DNA of 64,000 nt, taken from assembly GCA_963770375.1 (NCBI GenBank), contig CAVYPM010000028.1, positions 124,001-188,000 on the forward strand, written 5' to 3'. A program made the translations under genes and the position numbers. Source of the stretch: DASVBE01 sp963770375. GTDB taxonomy: Bacteria; Actinomycetota; Actinomycetes; Streptosporangiales; Streptosporangiaceae. Shown here one piece after another: positions 16,544 to 25,578 of the stretch (the stretch's first letter is position 1; every line of letters begins with the position of its first letter). The notes beneath the pieces were generated by a model. It was not told the origin of the DNA, ran no database searches, and saw only the letters and a list, made by a program, of their open reading frames with translations.

Positions 16544-17603
16544 ATGCGGCGAGCGCTCGTTGCAGCGGGAGCTGCCGGTATCACCCTGCTGGCGGCCGCG
16601 TGCGGGTCGTCGGGCGGCGGCGGTACTGCGTCGGGGGGGTCCAGTTCGTCGGGCCCGGTGACGCTGCGGCTTGGCTACCTGCAGAACATCACGCACGCCT
16701 CGGCTCTGGTGGCGATTAAGGAAGGCTTCTTCACCAAGAACCTGGGCAACGGCGTGACGCTGAAGCTGACCCCGTTCAGCACCGGCACCGAGGAGGCCAC
16801 CGCGCTGCTGGCCGGCCAGCTGGACGCGGCCTACGTCGGGCCCAACCCGGCGATCAAGGCCTTCCAGACCTCCGGCGGCAAGCTCATCAAGGTGATCTCC
16901 GGAGCCGCGTCGGGCGGCGCCGCCCTGGTCGTGAAGAAGGACATCACCAGCGCCAGCCAGCTCAAGGGCCAGAAGCTGGCCACCCCGTCGCTGGGCAACA
17001 CCCAGGACGTGGCGCTGCGGTACTGGCTCAAGCAGCACAACCTGACCACCACCCAGGCCGGCGGCGGTGACGTGCCGATCACCCCGGTGACCCCGAACTC
17101 GGCGGCTGTGGACGAGTTCGCCTCCGGCCAGATCGCCGGCGGCTGGGAGCCCCAGCCGTACGTCGCCGAGATGGTCGCCGCCGGCGGCCACGTGATGGTC
17201 GACGAAGCGAGCCTGTGGCCGGGCGGCAAGTTCGTGACCACCCAGCTGGTCGTGCTGTCGTCCTACCTGAAGGACCACCCGGACGTGATCAACGGGCTCC
17301 TCAAGGCGCCAGATCGAGGCCACCGACTTCCTCAACAACAACAAGTCCGCGGCCGAGCAGGCGGCCAACGCCCAGCTGGCCACGCTGACCGGCAAGAGCC
17401 TCAAGCCGGACATCCTGGCCGAGACGTTCAAGTCCATCACGTTCACCGACGACCCGATCGCGTCCTCGCTGCTGACCGACGCGCAGCACGCGACCGCCGT
17501 CGGGCTGCTGGACCCGATCAGCAACCTGAGCACCATCTACGACCTCGATCCGCTCAACAAGCTGCTGTCCGCAGCAGGGGAACAGACGGTGAGCAGCTCA
17601 TGA
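16544..17603 (+). CDS. ABC importer substrate-binding lipoprotein, SsuA/TauA/NMT1 type (one frameshift)
   Basis: An extracytoplasmic binding protein of about 352 residues. Residues 1-20 form a lipoprotein signal with lipobox LLAAAC, then a serine/glycine linker. The mature part begins VTLRLGYLQNITHASALVA and continues with LLAGQLDAAYVGPNPAIKAF, the family pattern for aliphatic sulfonate, taurine, nitrate or pyrimidine-precursor importers. The frame breaks near 17308, where one extra C follows GLLKA; the next frame then reads QIEATDFLNNNKSAAEQA to a stop at 17601-17603, which overlaps the ATPase start. The extra base is either a sequencing error or recent damage. Confidence 0.85.
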
Positions 17604-18451
17604 GCCTGGCCGGAAACGGCCGCCGCGGGACCCCGGAGCGCGCTCCGGGGTTCTCCGGCGTTCCGAACCTGACCGTGGTGGCCGACCGGGAGCCGGCCAC
17701 CTCCGCTGCCGGGCCCGCGGTCCGGCTGACCGACGTGACCAAGGTGTACGGGCAGGGCACCCGTGCGGTGCTGGCCCTGGACAAGGTGTCGCTGTCCGTT
17801 AAGCCCGGCGAGTTCACCTGCATCATCGGCGCGTCCGGCTGCGGCAAGAGCACGCTGCTGAACCTGGTGGCCGGGCTTGACCAGGTCTCCTCCGGGGACC
17901 TGGCCACCACCGGCCAGGTCACGCTGATGTTCCAGGAGCCCGCGCTGTTCCCGTGGCTGTCGGCCAGCAAGAACGTGGAGCTCGCGCTGCGGGCCCGTGG
18001 CGTGCCCAAGGCCGAGCGCCGGGCGCGCGCACAGGAGCTGCTCGAGGCCGTGCACCTGGGCGGGTTCGCGAACAAGCGGCCGCACGAGCTGTCCGGCGGC
18101 ATGCGGCAGCGCGTCGCCATGGCCCGGGCGCTGGCCCAGGACGTCGACGTGCTGCTGATGGACGAGCCGTTCGGCGCGCTGGACGCGATGACCAGGGACC
18201 TGCTGCACGACGAGCTGGAGCGGATCTGCGCCGAGCGGACGCTGACCGTGCTGTTCGTCACGCACAACGTGCGCGAGGCGGCCCGCCTCGGCGACCGGGT
18301 GATCGTGCTGAGCAGCCGTCCCGGCAAGGTCATCGAGGAGTACCAGGTGCCCAGGACGGGCCCCCGCCGGATGGACTCACCCGAGGTCAGCGAGCTGGCC
18401 GCGTCCCTGACCGACCGGCTGCGAGTGGAGATGAGCCGCCATGTCCGCTGA
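17600..18451 (+). CDS. ABC importer ATPase, SsuB/TauB type
   Basis: A 283-residue ATPase. The first 37 residues are a non-conserved extension; the domain then begins VRLTDVTKVYGQGTRAVLAL. Walker A is GASGCGKST, the signature is LSGGMRQRVAMARAL and Walker B is VLLMDEPFGALDAMTR, with the switch histidine in FVTHNVREA. The ALDAMTR form is typical of the nitrate/sulfonate/taurine group. It starts inside the stop of the binding-protein gene (ATGA) and overlaps the permease gene by 11 bases, so the three are one operon. Confidence 0.93.
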   Translation: MSLAGNGRRGTPERAPGFSGVPNLTVVADREPATSAAGPAVRLTDVTKVYGQGTRAVLALDKVSLSVKPGEFTCIIGASGCGKSTLLNLVAGLDQVSSGDLATTGQVTLMFQEPALFPWLSASKNVELALRARGVPKAERRARAQELLEAVHLGGFANKRPHELSGGMRQRVAMARALAQDVDVLLMDEPFGALDAMTRDLLHDELERICAERTLTVLFVTHNVREAARLGDRVIVLSSRPGKVIEEYQVPRTGPRRMDSPEVSELAASLTDRLRVEMSRHVR

Positions 18452-19334
18452 CCTGACCGACCGCCGGGCGCTGGCCGGCCTGGACAACCTGGAGCTGCAG
18501 GAGGCGCTGGCCGCCGGGCCCGGCCGCAAGGGCCGGATGGCGGCCAAGACCTGGGCCGCGACCTGGCCCAAGCTGCTGGCCATCGCGATCGTGCTGGTCC
18601 TCTGGCAGCTGGTCTACCTGGCGGACTGGCACGGCTCGTCCACCAACGGGATCATGAAGGGGCCGGTCCAGACGCTGCCGGTGCTGTGGCACGACCTGCA
18701 GCACGCCCAGCTGTGGGGGGCCATCGGCATCACCCTGCGCAGCGCGCTGATCGGCTACTCCGCCGCGCTGGTGATCGGCTCGCTGGTCGGCGCGCTGGTG
18801 TCGCGGATCAAGCCGCTGCGGGCCGCGGTCGGCTCGATCATCACCGGGCTGCAGACCATGCCGTCGATCGCCTGGTTCCCGTTCGCGATCATCTTCTTCG
18901 GGATTTCCCAGGCCGCGATCCTGTTCGTGGTCATCCTCGGCGCGGCCCCGTCGATCGCGAACGGGCTGATCGCCGGGGTGGACTACACGCCGCCGCTGCT
19001 GCTGCGGGCCGGGAAGGTGCTCGGGCTGAAGCGGGTCGCGCTGTACCGGCACCTGATCCTGCCCGCCTCGCTGCCGTCGTTCATCGCCGGCATGAAGCAG
19101 GGCTGGGCGTTCGCCTGGCGCTCACTGATGGCGGGCGAGCTGCTCGTCCTGCTCGGCACGTTCTCGCTGGGCCGGCTGCTGTCCACCTACCAGGACCAGC
19201 TGGACATGGCCGGGGCGATCTCGATCATGATCGTGATCCTGACCATCGGCATCCTGGTGGACATGGGGTTCAACCAGGTCAACGGGGTGATCCGGCGGCG
19301 CTGGGGGCTGGTCGACACGGGGAACGGGACGTAG
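18441..19334 (+). CDS. ABC importer permease, SsuC/TauC type
   Basis: A 297-residue inner-membrane permease with about six transmembrane helices after a 45-residue cytoplasmic N-terminus. The coupling EAA-like loop reads APSIANGLIAGVDYTPPLLLRAGKVLG, within which the family glycine is kept. FPFAIIFFGIS and LILPASLPSFIAGMK are typical of the sulfonate/taurine/nitrate group. Its start overlaps the end of the ATPase gene. The last gene of a binding protein-ATPase-permease operon. The substrate is not determined by sequence. Confidence 0.92.
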   Translation: MSADLTDRRALAGLDNLELQEALAAGPGRKGRMAAKTWAATWPKLLAIAIVLVLWQLVYLADWHGSSTNGIMKGPVQTLPVLWHDLQHAQLWGAIGITLRSALIGYSAALVIGSLVGALVSRIKPLRAAVGSIITGLQTMPSIAWFPFAIIFFGISQAAILFVVILGAAPSIANGLIAGVDYTPPLLLRAGKVLGLKRVALYRHLILPASLPSFIAGMKQGWAFAWRSLMAGELLVLLGTFSLGRLLSTYQDQLDMAGAISIMIVILTIGILVDMGFNQVNGVIRRRWGLVDTGNGT

Positions 19335-19356
19335 TCCCGGGCTCGGGTGGTCGCGG

Positions 19357-19869
19357 CTAGCCCCCCGCCGCGGCCACCCGGTGCTCGCCGGTGCAGACGT
19401 TCATCGAGCCACCCGCAGGAAGCCGATCAGGGCCAGCCCGGTGCCGGCGGCCAGCTCGGCCGCGGCCGAGGACGGCGCGGACACCGCGGCGTGCAGCCCG
19501 CCGGTCCGGCTGAACACCTGCTGCGCAGGTCGTCGATCCCGGACCGGCCGCAGACCCCGCAGGCGCTGGTCATCAGGAAACTGCGGGCCCGCCCGGCCGG
19601 GCCGGGCCGCCCCGGGGCGCAGGGTGACGTCGGCGACGTTCCCGTCGTGATCCGGGTGGCCGCAGTCGCCCGGGCAGATCCTGATCTGCTCGACGTCGTC
19701 GGCGCGCCCCACGATGCCCTCGCTGACCAGGAAGCCCGCGGCCAGGTCGAGGTCGTCGCCGGGGGTCCGCATGGTCAGCGTGAGAGCCTGGCCGCCGATC
19801 CTGATGCCCAGCGGCTCCTCCGCGGCGAGCAGGTCGGCCCGGCCGTCCCTGGTGCCGGGCCCAGGCTAG
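19357..19869 (-). pseudogene. fdhD: fdhD remnant with internal deletion
   Basis: Pieces of FdhD, the sulfurtransferase that activates molybdenum formate dehydrogenase, lie in order on the minus strand. They are LLAAEEPLGIRIGGQALTLT, MRTPGDDLDLAAGFLVSEGI, then in another frame LMTSACGVCGR with the active CxxC, then back to RTGGLHAAVSAPSSAAAEL, GLALIGFLR, and in a further frame MNVCTGEHR. The segment of roughly 70 residues that normally separates GGLHAA from VSAPSS is missing, so this is not only a frameshift. A stop codon also precedes any start. The gene cannot make a working product. Confidence 0.8.
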
Positions 19870-19958
19870 CCTTGCGGCGCAGCAGGTCCTGTGATGGCAT
19901 TCGGCGGTAAACGGGTTAGCCCCGGGCCGGTGCCGGGGCGGGGGAAGGCGGGGCAGAC

Positions 19959-21824
19959 ATGACGGACAGCGCGGTCCTGGCCGAGCGGGCGGCCCTGGAG
20001 CAGGAAGTGGCCGGGCGGACGCTGTGCGACGAGCTGGCCGCCACCGCGGACAGCTTCGGCGAGCTTCCCGCCTACTCCGACCGGGACGGGACCGGCGGCC
20101 CGTGGCAGACCATCACCTGGGCGCAGACCAGGGAGATGGCCCTTGACCTGGCCGCCGGGCTGATCGCGGCGGGCCTGCAGCCCGGCGAGCGGGTCGCGAT
20201 GATGCTGCCCAACCGGGTCGAGCACGTGCTGGCCGACTACGCCACCGTGCACGCCGGAGGCGTTCCCGTGACGTTCTACGCCACGCTGGCCCCGGACCAG
20301 ATCAGCTACCAGGCGCAGGACTGCGACGTCAGGATCGCGGTGCTGGACGGCGCGGACCAGCTCGCCCGCTGGGCGCCGGCTCTGGCCGCGATGCCCGGCC
20401 TGGCCAGCGTCATCGTCAGGGACGCGGCCGCCTGCCCGGACGGGGACCGCCGTTTCGTCAGCTGGGCGGACTTCCTGGCGGCCGGCGCGGAGCAGCGGGT
20501 CGCGGACCCGGGCCCGGTGGCCAGCCGCATCGCGATGATCACCCCGGAGAGCCCGGCCACGCTGCTGTATACCTCGGGCACAACGGGGAACCCGAAGGGC
20601 GTGGTGATCAGCCACGCCAGCATCGAGTACGAGCTGGAAGCCACGGTCTTCGCGGGAAACTTCAAGCCGCACGTGCGGTGGGTGTCCTACCTGCCGCTGG
20701 CGCACATCGCGGAGCGCATGTTCACCCTGTACGCGGCGGTCAGGTTCGCCAACCACACGTATTTCTGCCACGACGCGTCGACCCAGCTGATCGGCACCGT
20801 GGGCGAGGTCCAGCCGACCGCGTTTTTCGGCGTGCCGCGGGTGTGGGAGAAGATCCAGGCCGGGATCCGGTCCCTGATGTCCCTCGAGCAGGACGAGGCC
20901 AAGCGGGAAGCGGCTGCCGCGGCGATGGCCACCGGCCTGGAGTACGTGCGGGCCAGTCAGTTCGGCAGTGCGGCGGACGAGGAACTGACCGCGCGGTTCG
21001 CCGCGGCCGAGGAGGCGCTTCTCAAGCCGGTGCGCTCGCTGCTCGGCCTGGGCCAGGCGGAGATCGTCCTCAGCGCCGCCGCGCCGCTGCCGCCCGAGGT
21101 TGGTGCCTTCTTCGCCGGGCTCGGCCTGCGCATCCTCGACGTGTACGGGATGACCGAGACGACCGGCGCGTTCACCGCCAACACCATGCAGGCGTTCCGG
21201 CTCGGCACGGTTGGCCGGGCACTGCCCGGCGTGGAGCTGAGGCTGGCCGACGACGGGGAGATCCTGACCCGCGGCCCGCTGAACACCGTTGGCTACCTGA
21301 ACCTGGCGGAGCAGACCGCGGCGCTGATCGACGCCGACGGCTGGCTGCACACCGGCGACATCGGCACCCTGGACGCGGACGGCTTCCTGTCCGTGGTGGA
21401 CCGCAAGAAGGAGCTCATCATCACCGCGGGCGGGGAGAACATGGCCCCGGCCGCAGTGGAGAACCTGCTGGTCGAGCACCCGCTGATCGGGCAGGCGCTG
21501 GCCTTCGGCGACCGCCGGCCGTACGTGGTGGCGCTGCTCACCCTGGACAGCGAGGTGGCGCCCGGCTGGGCGGCGGCCCGCGGGATCAGCGCCGGGTCGC
21601 TGGCCGAGCTGGCCGCGCACCCGGACGTGCTGGCCGAGGTGACCGCCGCGGTGGCCGAGGCCAACCAGCGGCTGGCCCGGGTGCAGCAGGTGAAGAGCTG
21701 GCGGCTGCTGCCGGTGGAGTGGACCGCGGAGAGCGGCGAGCTGACCCCGACGCTGAAGCTCAAGCGCCGGATCGTGCACGAGAAGTACGCCGACGCGATC
21801 GACACGCTCTACAGCGCTGGCTAG
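19959..21824 (+). CDS. Long-chain fatty acid-CoA ligase (AMP-forming)
   Basis: A 621-residue ANL-superfamily adenylating enzyme of the FadD/ACSL branch. The P-loop is LLYTSGTTGNPKGVVISH (about residue 203), followed by SYLPLAHIAERMFTLYAA, DVYGMTETTGAFTANT, WLHTGDIGTLDADGFLSVVD and the hinge RKKELIITAGGENMAPAAVE. It activates fatty acids with ATP and CoA, presumably at the membrane face. It converges on the thioesterase gene; the two stops share CTAG at 21821-21824. Confidence 0.92.
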   Translation: MTDSAVLAERAALEQEVAGRTLCDELAATADSFGELPAYSDRDGTGGPWQTITWAQTREMALDLAAGLIAAGLQPGERVAMMLPNRVEHVLADYATVHAGGVPVTFYATLAPDQISYQAQDCDVRIAVLDGADQLARWAPALAAMPGLASVIVRDAAACPDGDRRFVSWADFLAAGAEQRVADPGPVASRIAMITPESPATLLYTSGTTGNPKGVVISHASIEYELEATVFAGNFKPHVRWVSYLPLAHIAERMFTLYAAVRFANHTYFCHDASTQLIGTVGEVQPTAFFGVPRVWEKIQAGIRSLMSLEQDEAKREAAAAAMATGLEYVRASQFGSAADEELTARFAAAEEALLKPVRSLLGLGQAEIVLSAAAPLPPEVGAFFAGLGLRILDVYGMTETTGAFTANTMQAFRLGTVGRALPGVELRLADDGEILTRGPLNTVGYLNLAEQTAALIDADGWLHTGDIGTLDADGFLSVVDRKKELIITAGGENMAPAAVENLLVEHPLIGQALAFGDRRPYVVALLTLDSEVAPGWAAARGISAGSLAELAAHPDVLAEVTAAVAEANQRLARVQQVKSWRLLPVEWTAESGELTPTLKLKRRIVHEKYADAIDTLYSAG

Positions 21825-22360
21825 CTCGCGGCCGGCGGCCGGAAGATCAGGCAGCTGCTCGTGGCGTGCGCGTAGAGCTTGCCGGTCTCGTCGGTGAGCT
21901 GCGCCTGGGCCAGCGCGGTGCGGGAGCCGAGGTGGGTCACCGTGCCCTCGCTGCGGAGCCGCCCGGTCGCGGTGGTCACCGGGCGGAGGAACTTCACGGT
22001 CAGGTCCATCGACGTGGAGGCGGTCCCGGCGGGCAGCAGGCTGAGCACCGCGCAGGCGCAGGCCGAGTCGAGCAGCGTGGCGAACACGCCGCCGTGCACC
22101 GAGCCGGTCAGGTTGTAGTGGATCTCGCCGGGGGTGAGCTCGAACACCACCCGGCCCGGCTCGGCCGAGGTCATCGTGAAGTCCAGCGCCGCGGTGATCG
22201 GCGGCCGCGGCGTGGTCCCGTCGACCAGGCTCTGCAGGAACTCCAGGCCGCTGAGCCGCTCCGCGGCGGCCGCGCCGACAGCCGGGTCCACGTACTGGAC
22301 GCGGTGCTCCCGGGTGCCGCCCGGCTGGCCCGCCTGCCCCGGCTGGATGGTCTCCGTCAC
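21821..22360 (-). CDS. PaaI-family hotdog thioesterase
   Basis: A 179-residue protein with one hotdog domain. LTPGEIHYNLTGSVHGGVFA contains the H-G-G motif of the PaaI-type active site, followed by LLDSACACAV. The frame is open further upstream but GTG 22360 has AGGGAGGA six bases before it. It hydrolyses acyl-CoA thioesters, substrate unknown. The neighbouring acyl-CoA ligase suggests opposing roles in acyl-CoA balance. It diverges from the HxlR regulator across a 96-base gap. Confidence 0.87.
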   Translation of the reverse strand: MTETIQPGQAGQPGGTREHRVQYVDPAVGAAAAERLSGLEFLQSLVDGTTPRPPITAALDFTMTSAEPGRVVFELTPGEIHYNLTGSVHGGVFATLLDSACACAVLSLLPAGTASTSMDLTVKFLRPVTTATGRLRSEGTVTHLGSRTALAQAQLTDETGKLYAHATSSCLIFRPPAAS

Positions 22361-22425
22361 GCGATGTCCTCCCTGGTCCGCCTGCGCCTTTGGGCACCGC
22401 CCCGCCCAGCGTGCCTGGTCATTGC

Positions 22426-22446
22426 TAAGTCTGTCAACTAGACCTA
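22426..22446. promoter_or_regulatory. Candidate operator between the thioesterase and HxlR genes
   Basis: TAAGTCT (22426-22432) and AGACCTA (22440-22446) form an imperfect dyad, 6 of 7 positions matching, with a 7-base centre. It lies 11 bases before the HxlR start in the only A/T-rich part of this divergent gap. HxlR proteins commonly regulate divergent neighbours. Confidence 0.45.
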
Positions 22447-22456
22447 GGGTGCGCTC

Positions 22457-22930
22457 ATGGAGCGACCCTGGGTGCTCGGCTACGAGACACGGAACTGCAC
22501 GATCGAGGCGGCGCTGGCGGTGGTGGGGGACCGGGGGTCGTTCCTGGTGCTGCGGGAGGCGTTCAACGGGGTCCGGCGGTTCGGCGACATGCAGCGCCGG
22601 ACCGGGCTGCCGCGGCAGATCCTCAGCAACCGGCTGAGCGCGCTGACCGAAGCGGGCCTGCTGCGCAAGGCCGGCTACCAGGAACCCGGCCAGCGGCAGC
22701 GCAGCGAGTACCGGCTGACCAGGAAGGGCATGGACCTGTTCCCGGTGCTGGTGGCCCTGCTGGAGTGGGGCGGCAAGCACGCGGCGGGCCCGGACGGCCC
22801 GCTGGTCGAGCTGCAGCACGCGGACTGCGGCGCCCCGGTCCGGCTGGCCCTGACCTGCTCGGCCGGGCACATGCTGGACTCGGCCCGGGAGGTACGGCCG
22901 GTGCCAGGGCCGGGAGCTGTGCTGTGCTAG
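22457..22930 (+). CDS. HxlR-family winged-helix transcriptional regulator
   Basis: A 157-residue regulator. The HxlR domain runs from about residue 12 to 105: RNCTIEAALAVVGDRGSFLV with the conserved cysteine, then LREAFNGVRRFGDMQRRTGL, RQILSNRLSALTEAGLLRK and YRLTRKGMDLFPVLVALLEW. It binds DNA as a dimer and often responds to reactive compounds. The last ten codons (PVPGPGAVLC) run into repeat copy B, and the stop TAG lies inside that repeat, so the original C-terminus may have been altered. It diverges from the thioesterase gene. Confidence 0.9.
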   Translation: MERPWVLGYETRNCTIEAALAVVGDRGSFLVLREAFNGVRRFGDMQRRTGLPRQILSNRLSALTEAGLLRKAGYQEPGQRQRSEYRLTRKGMDLFPVLVALLEWGGKHAAGPDGPLVELQHADCGAPVRLALTCSAGHMLDSAREVRPVPGPGAVLC

Positions 22931-23055
22931 CTGGCTCCGGGCCGCTATGAGCGCTGCCTTCCCTCCTCGCTCCCTCGGCGCTCCTTCGTCGCGCCTCATC
23001 GCTCGTCAGGAAAACAGCGCCGCGGCCCTGCGCTAGCTGGCAGGCTCCGCCGGCT
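22923..23055 (+). repeat. Intergenic repeat, full copy (copy B)
   Basis: Begins TGTGCTAGCTGGCTC at the very end of the HxlR gene, with its stop codon inside. It contains the whole core (GCGCTGCCTTCCCTCCTCGC through GGAAAACAGCGCCGCGGCC) and ends CGCTAGCTGGCAGGCTCCG. The core differs from copy C by only a few bases. Confidence 0.85.
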
Positions 23056-23187
23056 AGCTGCCGGTCCCGCCGGCGGCGGCCGGCCGGGCGGAGGCAAGCC
23101 CGGCCGGCCGCGCGGTGGCCCAGCGGCCTGGCGACCAAGCGGGTGGGGGCCAGGCCGCCGGGTGCTCGCGGCGGCGGAGGTTACCGG

Positions 23188-23980
23188 TTAGCGGTCGGCG
23201 TCTGAGCTGGACTCAGAACCGGAGCGGAACGGGTTGCGCAGCGCGAACCGGCCGGTGCCGGCCGTGGCCGGCTCCTCGTCCCGCGGGTCGGCCTGCACCT
23301 TGCGGTCGGTCAGGCCCTCGGTGGCCGGGTATTTCGTGCCGGTGTGCTCCCGCCGGCGGACCAGCAGGTTGCCGCGGCTGCGCAGGCCTTGAGTCCTCCG
23401 GCTCGGTGACCGGCGGCAGGTCGGTCCGGGTGCGGGCGACCGGCCCGGTGTCCCGTTCGGCGGCTTCGTGCTCGGCCAGGGCGGCCTCATTGGCGGCGGC
23501 CCGTTCGACCAGAGCCGTCTCCCGGACGCCCACCACGGCGAACCGGCCCAGGGCCAGCGCCGCGAAGAACACGATCAGCACACCGAGGCCGGTGAAGAAG
23601 CCCAGGTTCTCGGCGGCCAGCCGGGTCAGCCCGGTGCCGGCCGGGACCCCGGCCTGCGGCGTCCCGCTGTTCCACAGCGTGGACACCAGGTTGCCAACCA
23701 CGAACCAGGCGCCGCCCAGGGCGGCCAGGAACGCGCCGAACACGGCGGTGTGGCGCCGGGCGCTGCCCAGCACCAGGAGGCCGCCGAGCACCGTGGCGGC
23801 GCCGGGCAGGATCTCCAGCCACAGCCGTCCGGTGGTGTACACCCAGGCCTTGTCCGGGGTGTAGGCGTAGTGGAAGTACGGTCCGATGAACGCGATCAGA
23901 CCGCCCCAGGCACCCAGCAGGACCAGCAGCACGCCGCTGAAGGCACCTCTGGTGCGCGGGATCCGCGCTATCGGTGTCAT
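23188..23980 (-). CDS. Four-helix membrane protein, unknown function (one frameshift)
   Basis: About 263 residues. Four hydrophobic segments span roughly residues 14-36, 54-73, 78-99 and 125-147 (for example GVLLVLLGAWGGLIAFIGPY and GFFTGLGVLIVFFAALALG). An acidic, alanine-rich cytoplasmic tail follows. The frame breaks near 23390; the continuation in the next frame (LRSRGNLLVRRREHTGTKYP to FALRNPFRSGSESSSDADR) looks genuine, so one extra base is inferred. I do not recognise a family. It stands alone between two repeat copies. Confidence 0.65.
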
Positions 23981-24052
23981 CTGCGCTCACTCCTTAAGTG
24001 AGAACCAAAGACTGGCATACCGCCGTTACCCGTACATCACCGTCCTTATGCA

Positions 24053-24182
24053 GTGTTTGCTGGCGAGCGCAGGGCCGCTATGCGCGCTGCCTTCCCTCCT
24101 CGCTCCCTCGGCGCTCCTTCGTCGCGCCTCATCGCTCGTCAGGAAAACAGCGCCGCGGCCGCTGCGCTCGCTGGCCGGCCGC
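24053..24182 (+). repeat. Intergenic repeat, full copy (copy C)
   Basis: Begins TGTTTGCTGGCGAGCGCAGG and ends GCTGCGCTCGCTGGCCGGCC. Its two ends are inverted repeats (GCTGGCGAGCGCAGGGCCGC against GCGGCCGCTGCGCTCGCTGG). It fills the gap before selA, ending about 50 bases before the selA start. Confidence 0.85.
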
Positions 24183-24230
24183 GCGCTGCTGGCCGCTGCG
24201 GCTGCGGCGGGCCCGGGTAAGGTCGCCACC

Positions 24231-25570
24231 ATGGACGCCCGGCGGCTGGTCCCGCGGACCGATCAGGTCCTCGCGGACCCGCGGCTGGCCGCGGCGGAGC
24301 AGCGGCTGGGCCGGGCCACCGTGCGGGCCGCGGTGCGCGCCGCCCAGCAGCGGGCCAGGGACGGCGGGCTGGCTCCGGAGCAGGTCGCGGACGCCGCGGT
24401 GGCCGCGCTGCCGGCCCGGGCGGCGAGCATGGCCCCGGTGATCAACGCCACCGGCGTGCTGCTGCACACCAACCTGGGCCGCGCGCCGCTGTCCGGAGCG
24501 GCCAGGGACGCCGTGGCCGCCGCGGCAGGGTGCACCGACCTGGAATTTGATCTGGCCACCGGGGTCCGCGGGCGGCGCGGCCGGGGCGCACTGGGCGCGC
24601 TGGCCCGGGCCGTGCCCGCGGCCGGGGCGGTGCACGTGGTGAACAACAACGCGGCCGCGCTGGTGCTGGCGGCCACCGCGCTGGCGGCCGGGCGGGAGAT
24701 CGTCGTCAGCCGCGGCGAGCTGATCGAGATCGGCGACGGCTTCCGGCTGCCCGATCTGCTGGAGAGCACCGGCGCGACGATCCGCGAGGTCGGCACCACG
24801 AACCGGACCACGGTCGCGGACTACGCCGCGGCGATCGGCCCGCGGACCGGCTTCGTGCTCAAGGTCCACCCGTCCAACTACCGGATCGAGGGCTTCACCG
24901 CCCAGCCCGCGGTCGGCGACCTGGCCGGCCTGGGCGCGATCGTGGTCGGCGACATCGGGTCCGGGCTGCTTGCCCCGCACCCGCTGCTCCCCGACGAGCC
25001 GGACGCGGACACGTGGCTGCGGGCCGGCGCGGACCTGGTCACCGCGAGCGGCGACAAGCTGCTCGGCGGCCCGCAGGCCGGGCTGCTGCTGGGCCGCGCC
25101 GACCTGGTCCGGCAGCTGGCCCGGCACCCGCTGGCCCGGGCGCTGCGCACCGGCAAGCTCGCGCTGGCCGCGCTGGAGGCGACGCTGGCCGGACCGCCCC
25201 GCCGGTCGCGGTGGCGCTCGGCGCCGGCGAGGCCGGGCTGCTGGGCCGGGCCGCCCGGGTTTGCGCCGCGCTGGCCGCGGCCGGCCTTGACGCCCGGACG
25301 GCCCGCACCCAGGCCGCAGTCGGCGGCGGCGGTGCGCCCGGCGTGCCGCTGGCCAGCGCCGCGGTCAGCCTGCCCGCGGAACTCGCGGTCCCGCTGCGGG
25401 CCGGGCCCGCGGTGGCGGCCGGTAACGTGCCCGCCGTGGTCGGCCGGGTCGAGGGCGGCCGGCTGCTGCTCGACCTGCGCGCCGTGGACCCGGCCGAGGA
25501 TGACGTGCTGACCGCGGCGGTGCTGGCCGCAGCCGAGCCTGGCGCGGTGGGCCCCAGGACGGCGGGATAG
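24231..25570 (+). CDS. selA: L-seryl-tRNA(Sec) selenium transferase (one frameshift)
   Basis: About 446 residues. SelA converts seryl-tRNA(Sec) to selenocysteyl-tRNA(Sec) using selenophosphate and PLP. The N-terminal domain ends in VINATGVLLHTNLGRAPL, the fold-type-I core carries NNNAAALVLA, SRGELIEIGDGFRLPDLL and VGTTNRTTVADYA, and the PLP lysine is in TASGDKLLGGPQAG (about residue 276). The frame shifts near 25197, where GGACCGCCCCGCC looks like a C-run one base short. The next frame then continues VAVALGAGEAGLLGRAA to the stop. selB follows after 8 bases. No selD or tRNA-Sec was found in the window. Confidence 0.88.
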
Positions 25571-25578
25571 CGCAGGCC

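Noticed and set aside
22955..24180. Repeated short frames encoding a peptide like LLAPSALLRRASSLVRKTAP
   Set aside because: These frames come from the intergenic repeat copies themselves. They have no ribosome sites and occur in several contexts, so they are not a gene family.
23981..24230. tRNA-Sec gene (selC) upstream of selA
   Set aside because: The gap is filled by repeat copy C; no long-variable-arm tRNA pattern or matching acceptor stem was found there or elsewhere in the window.
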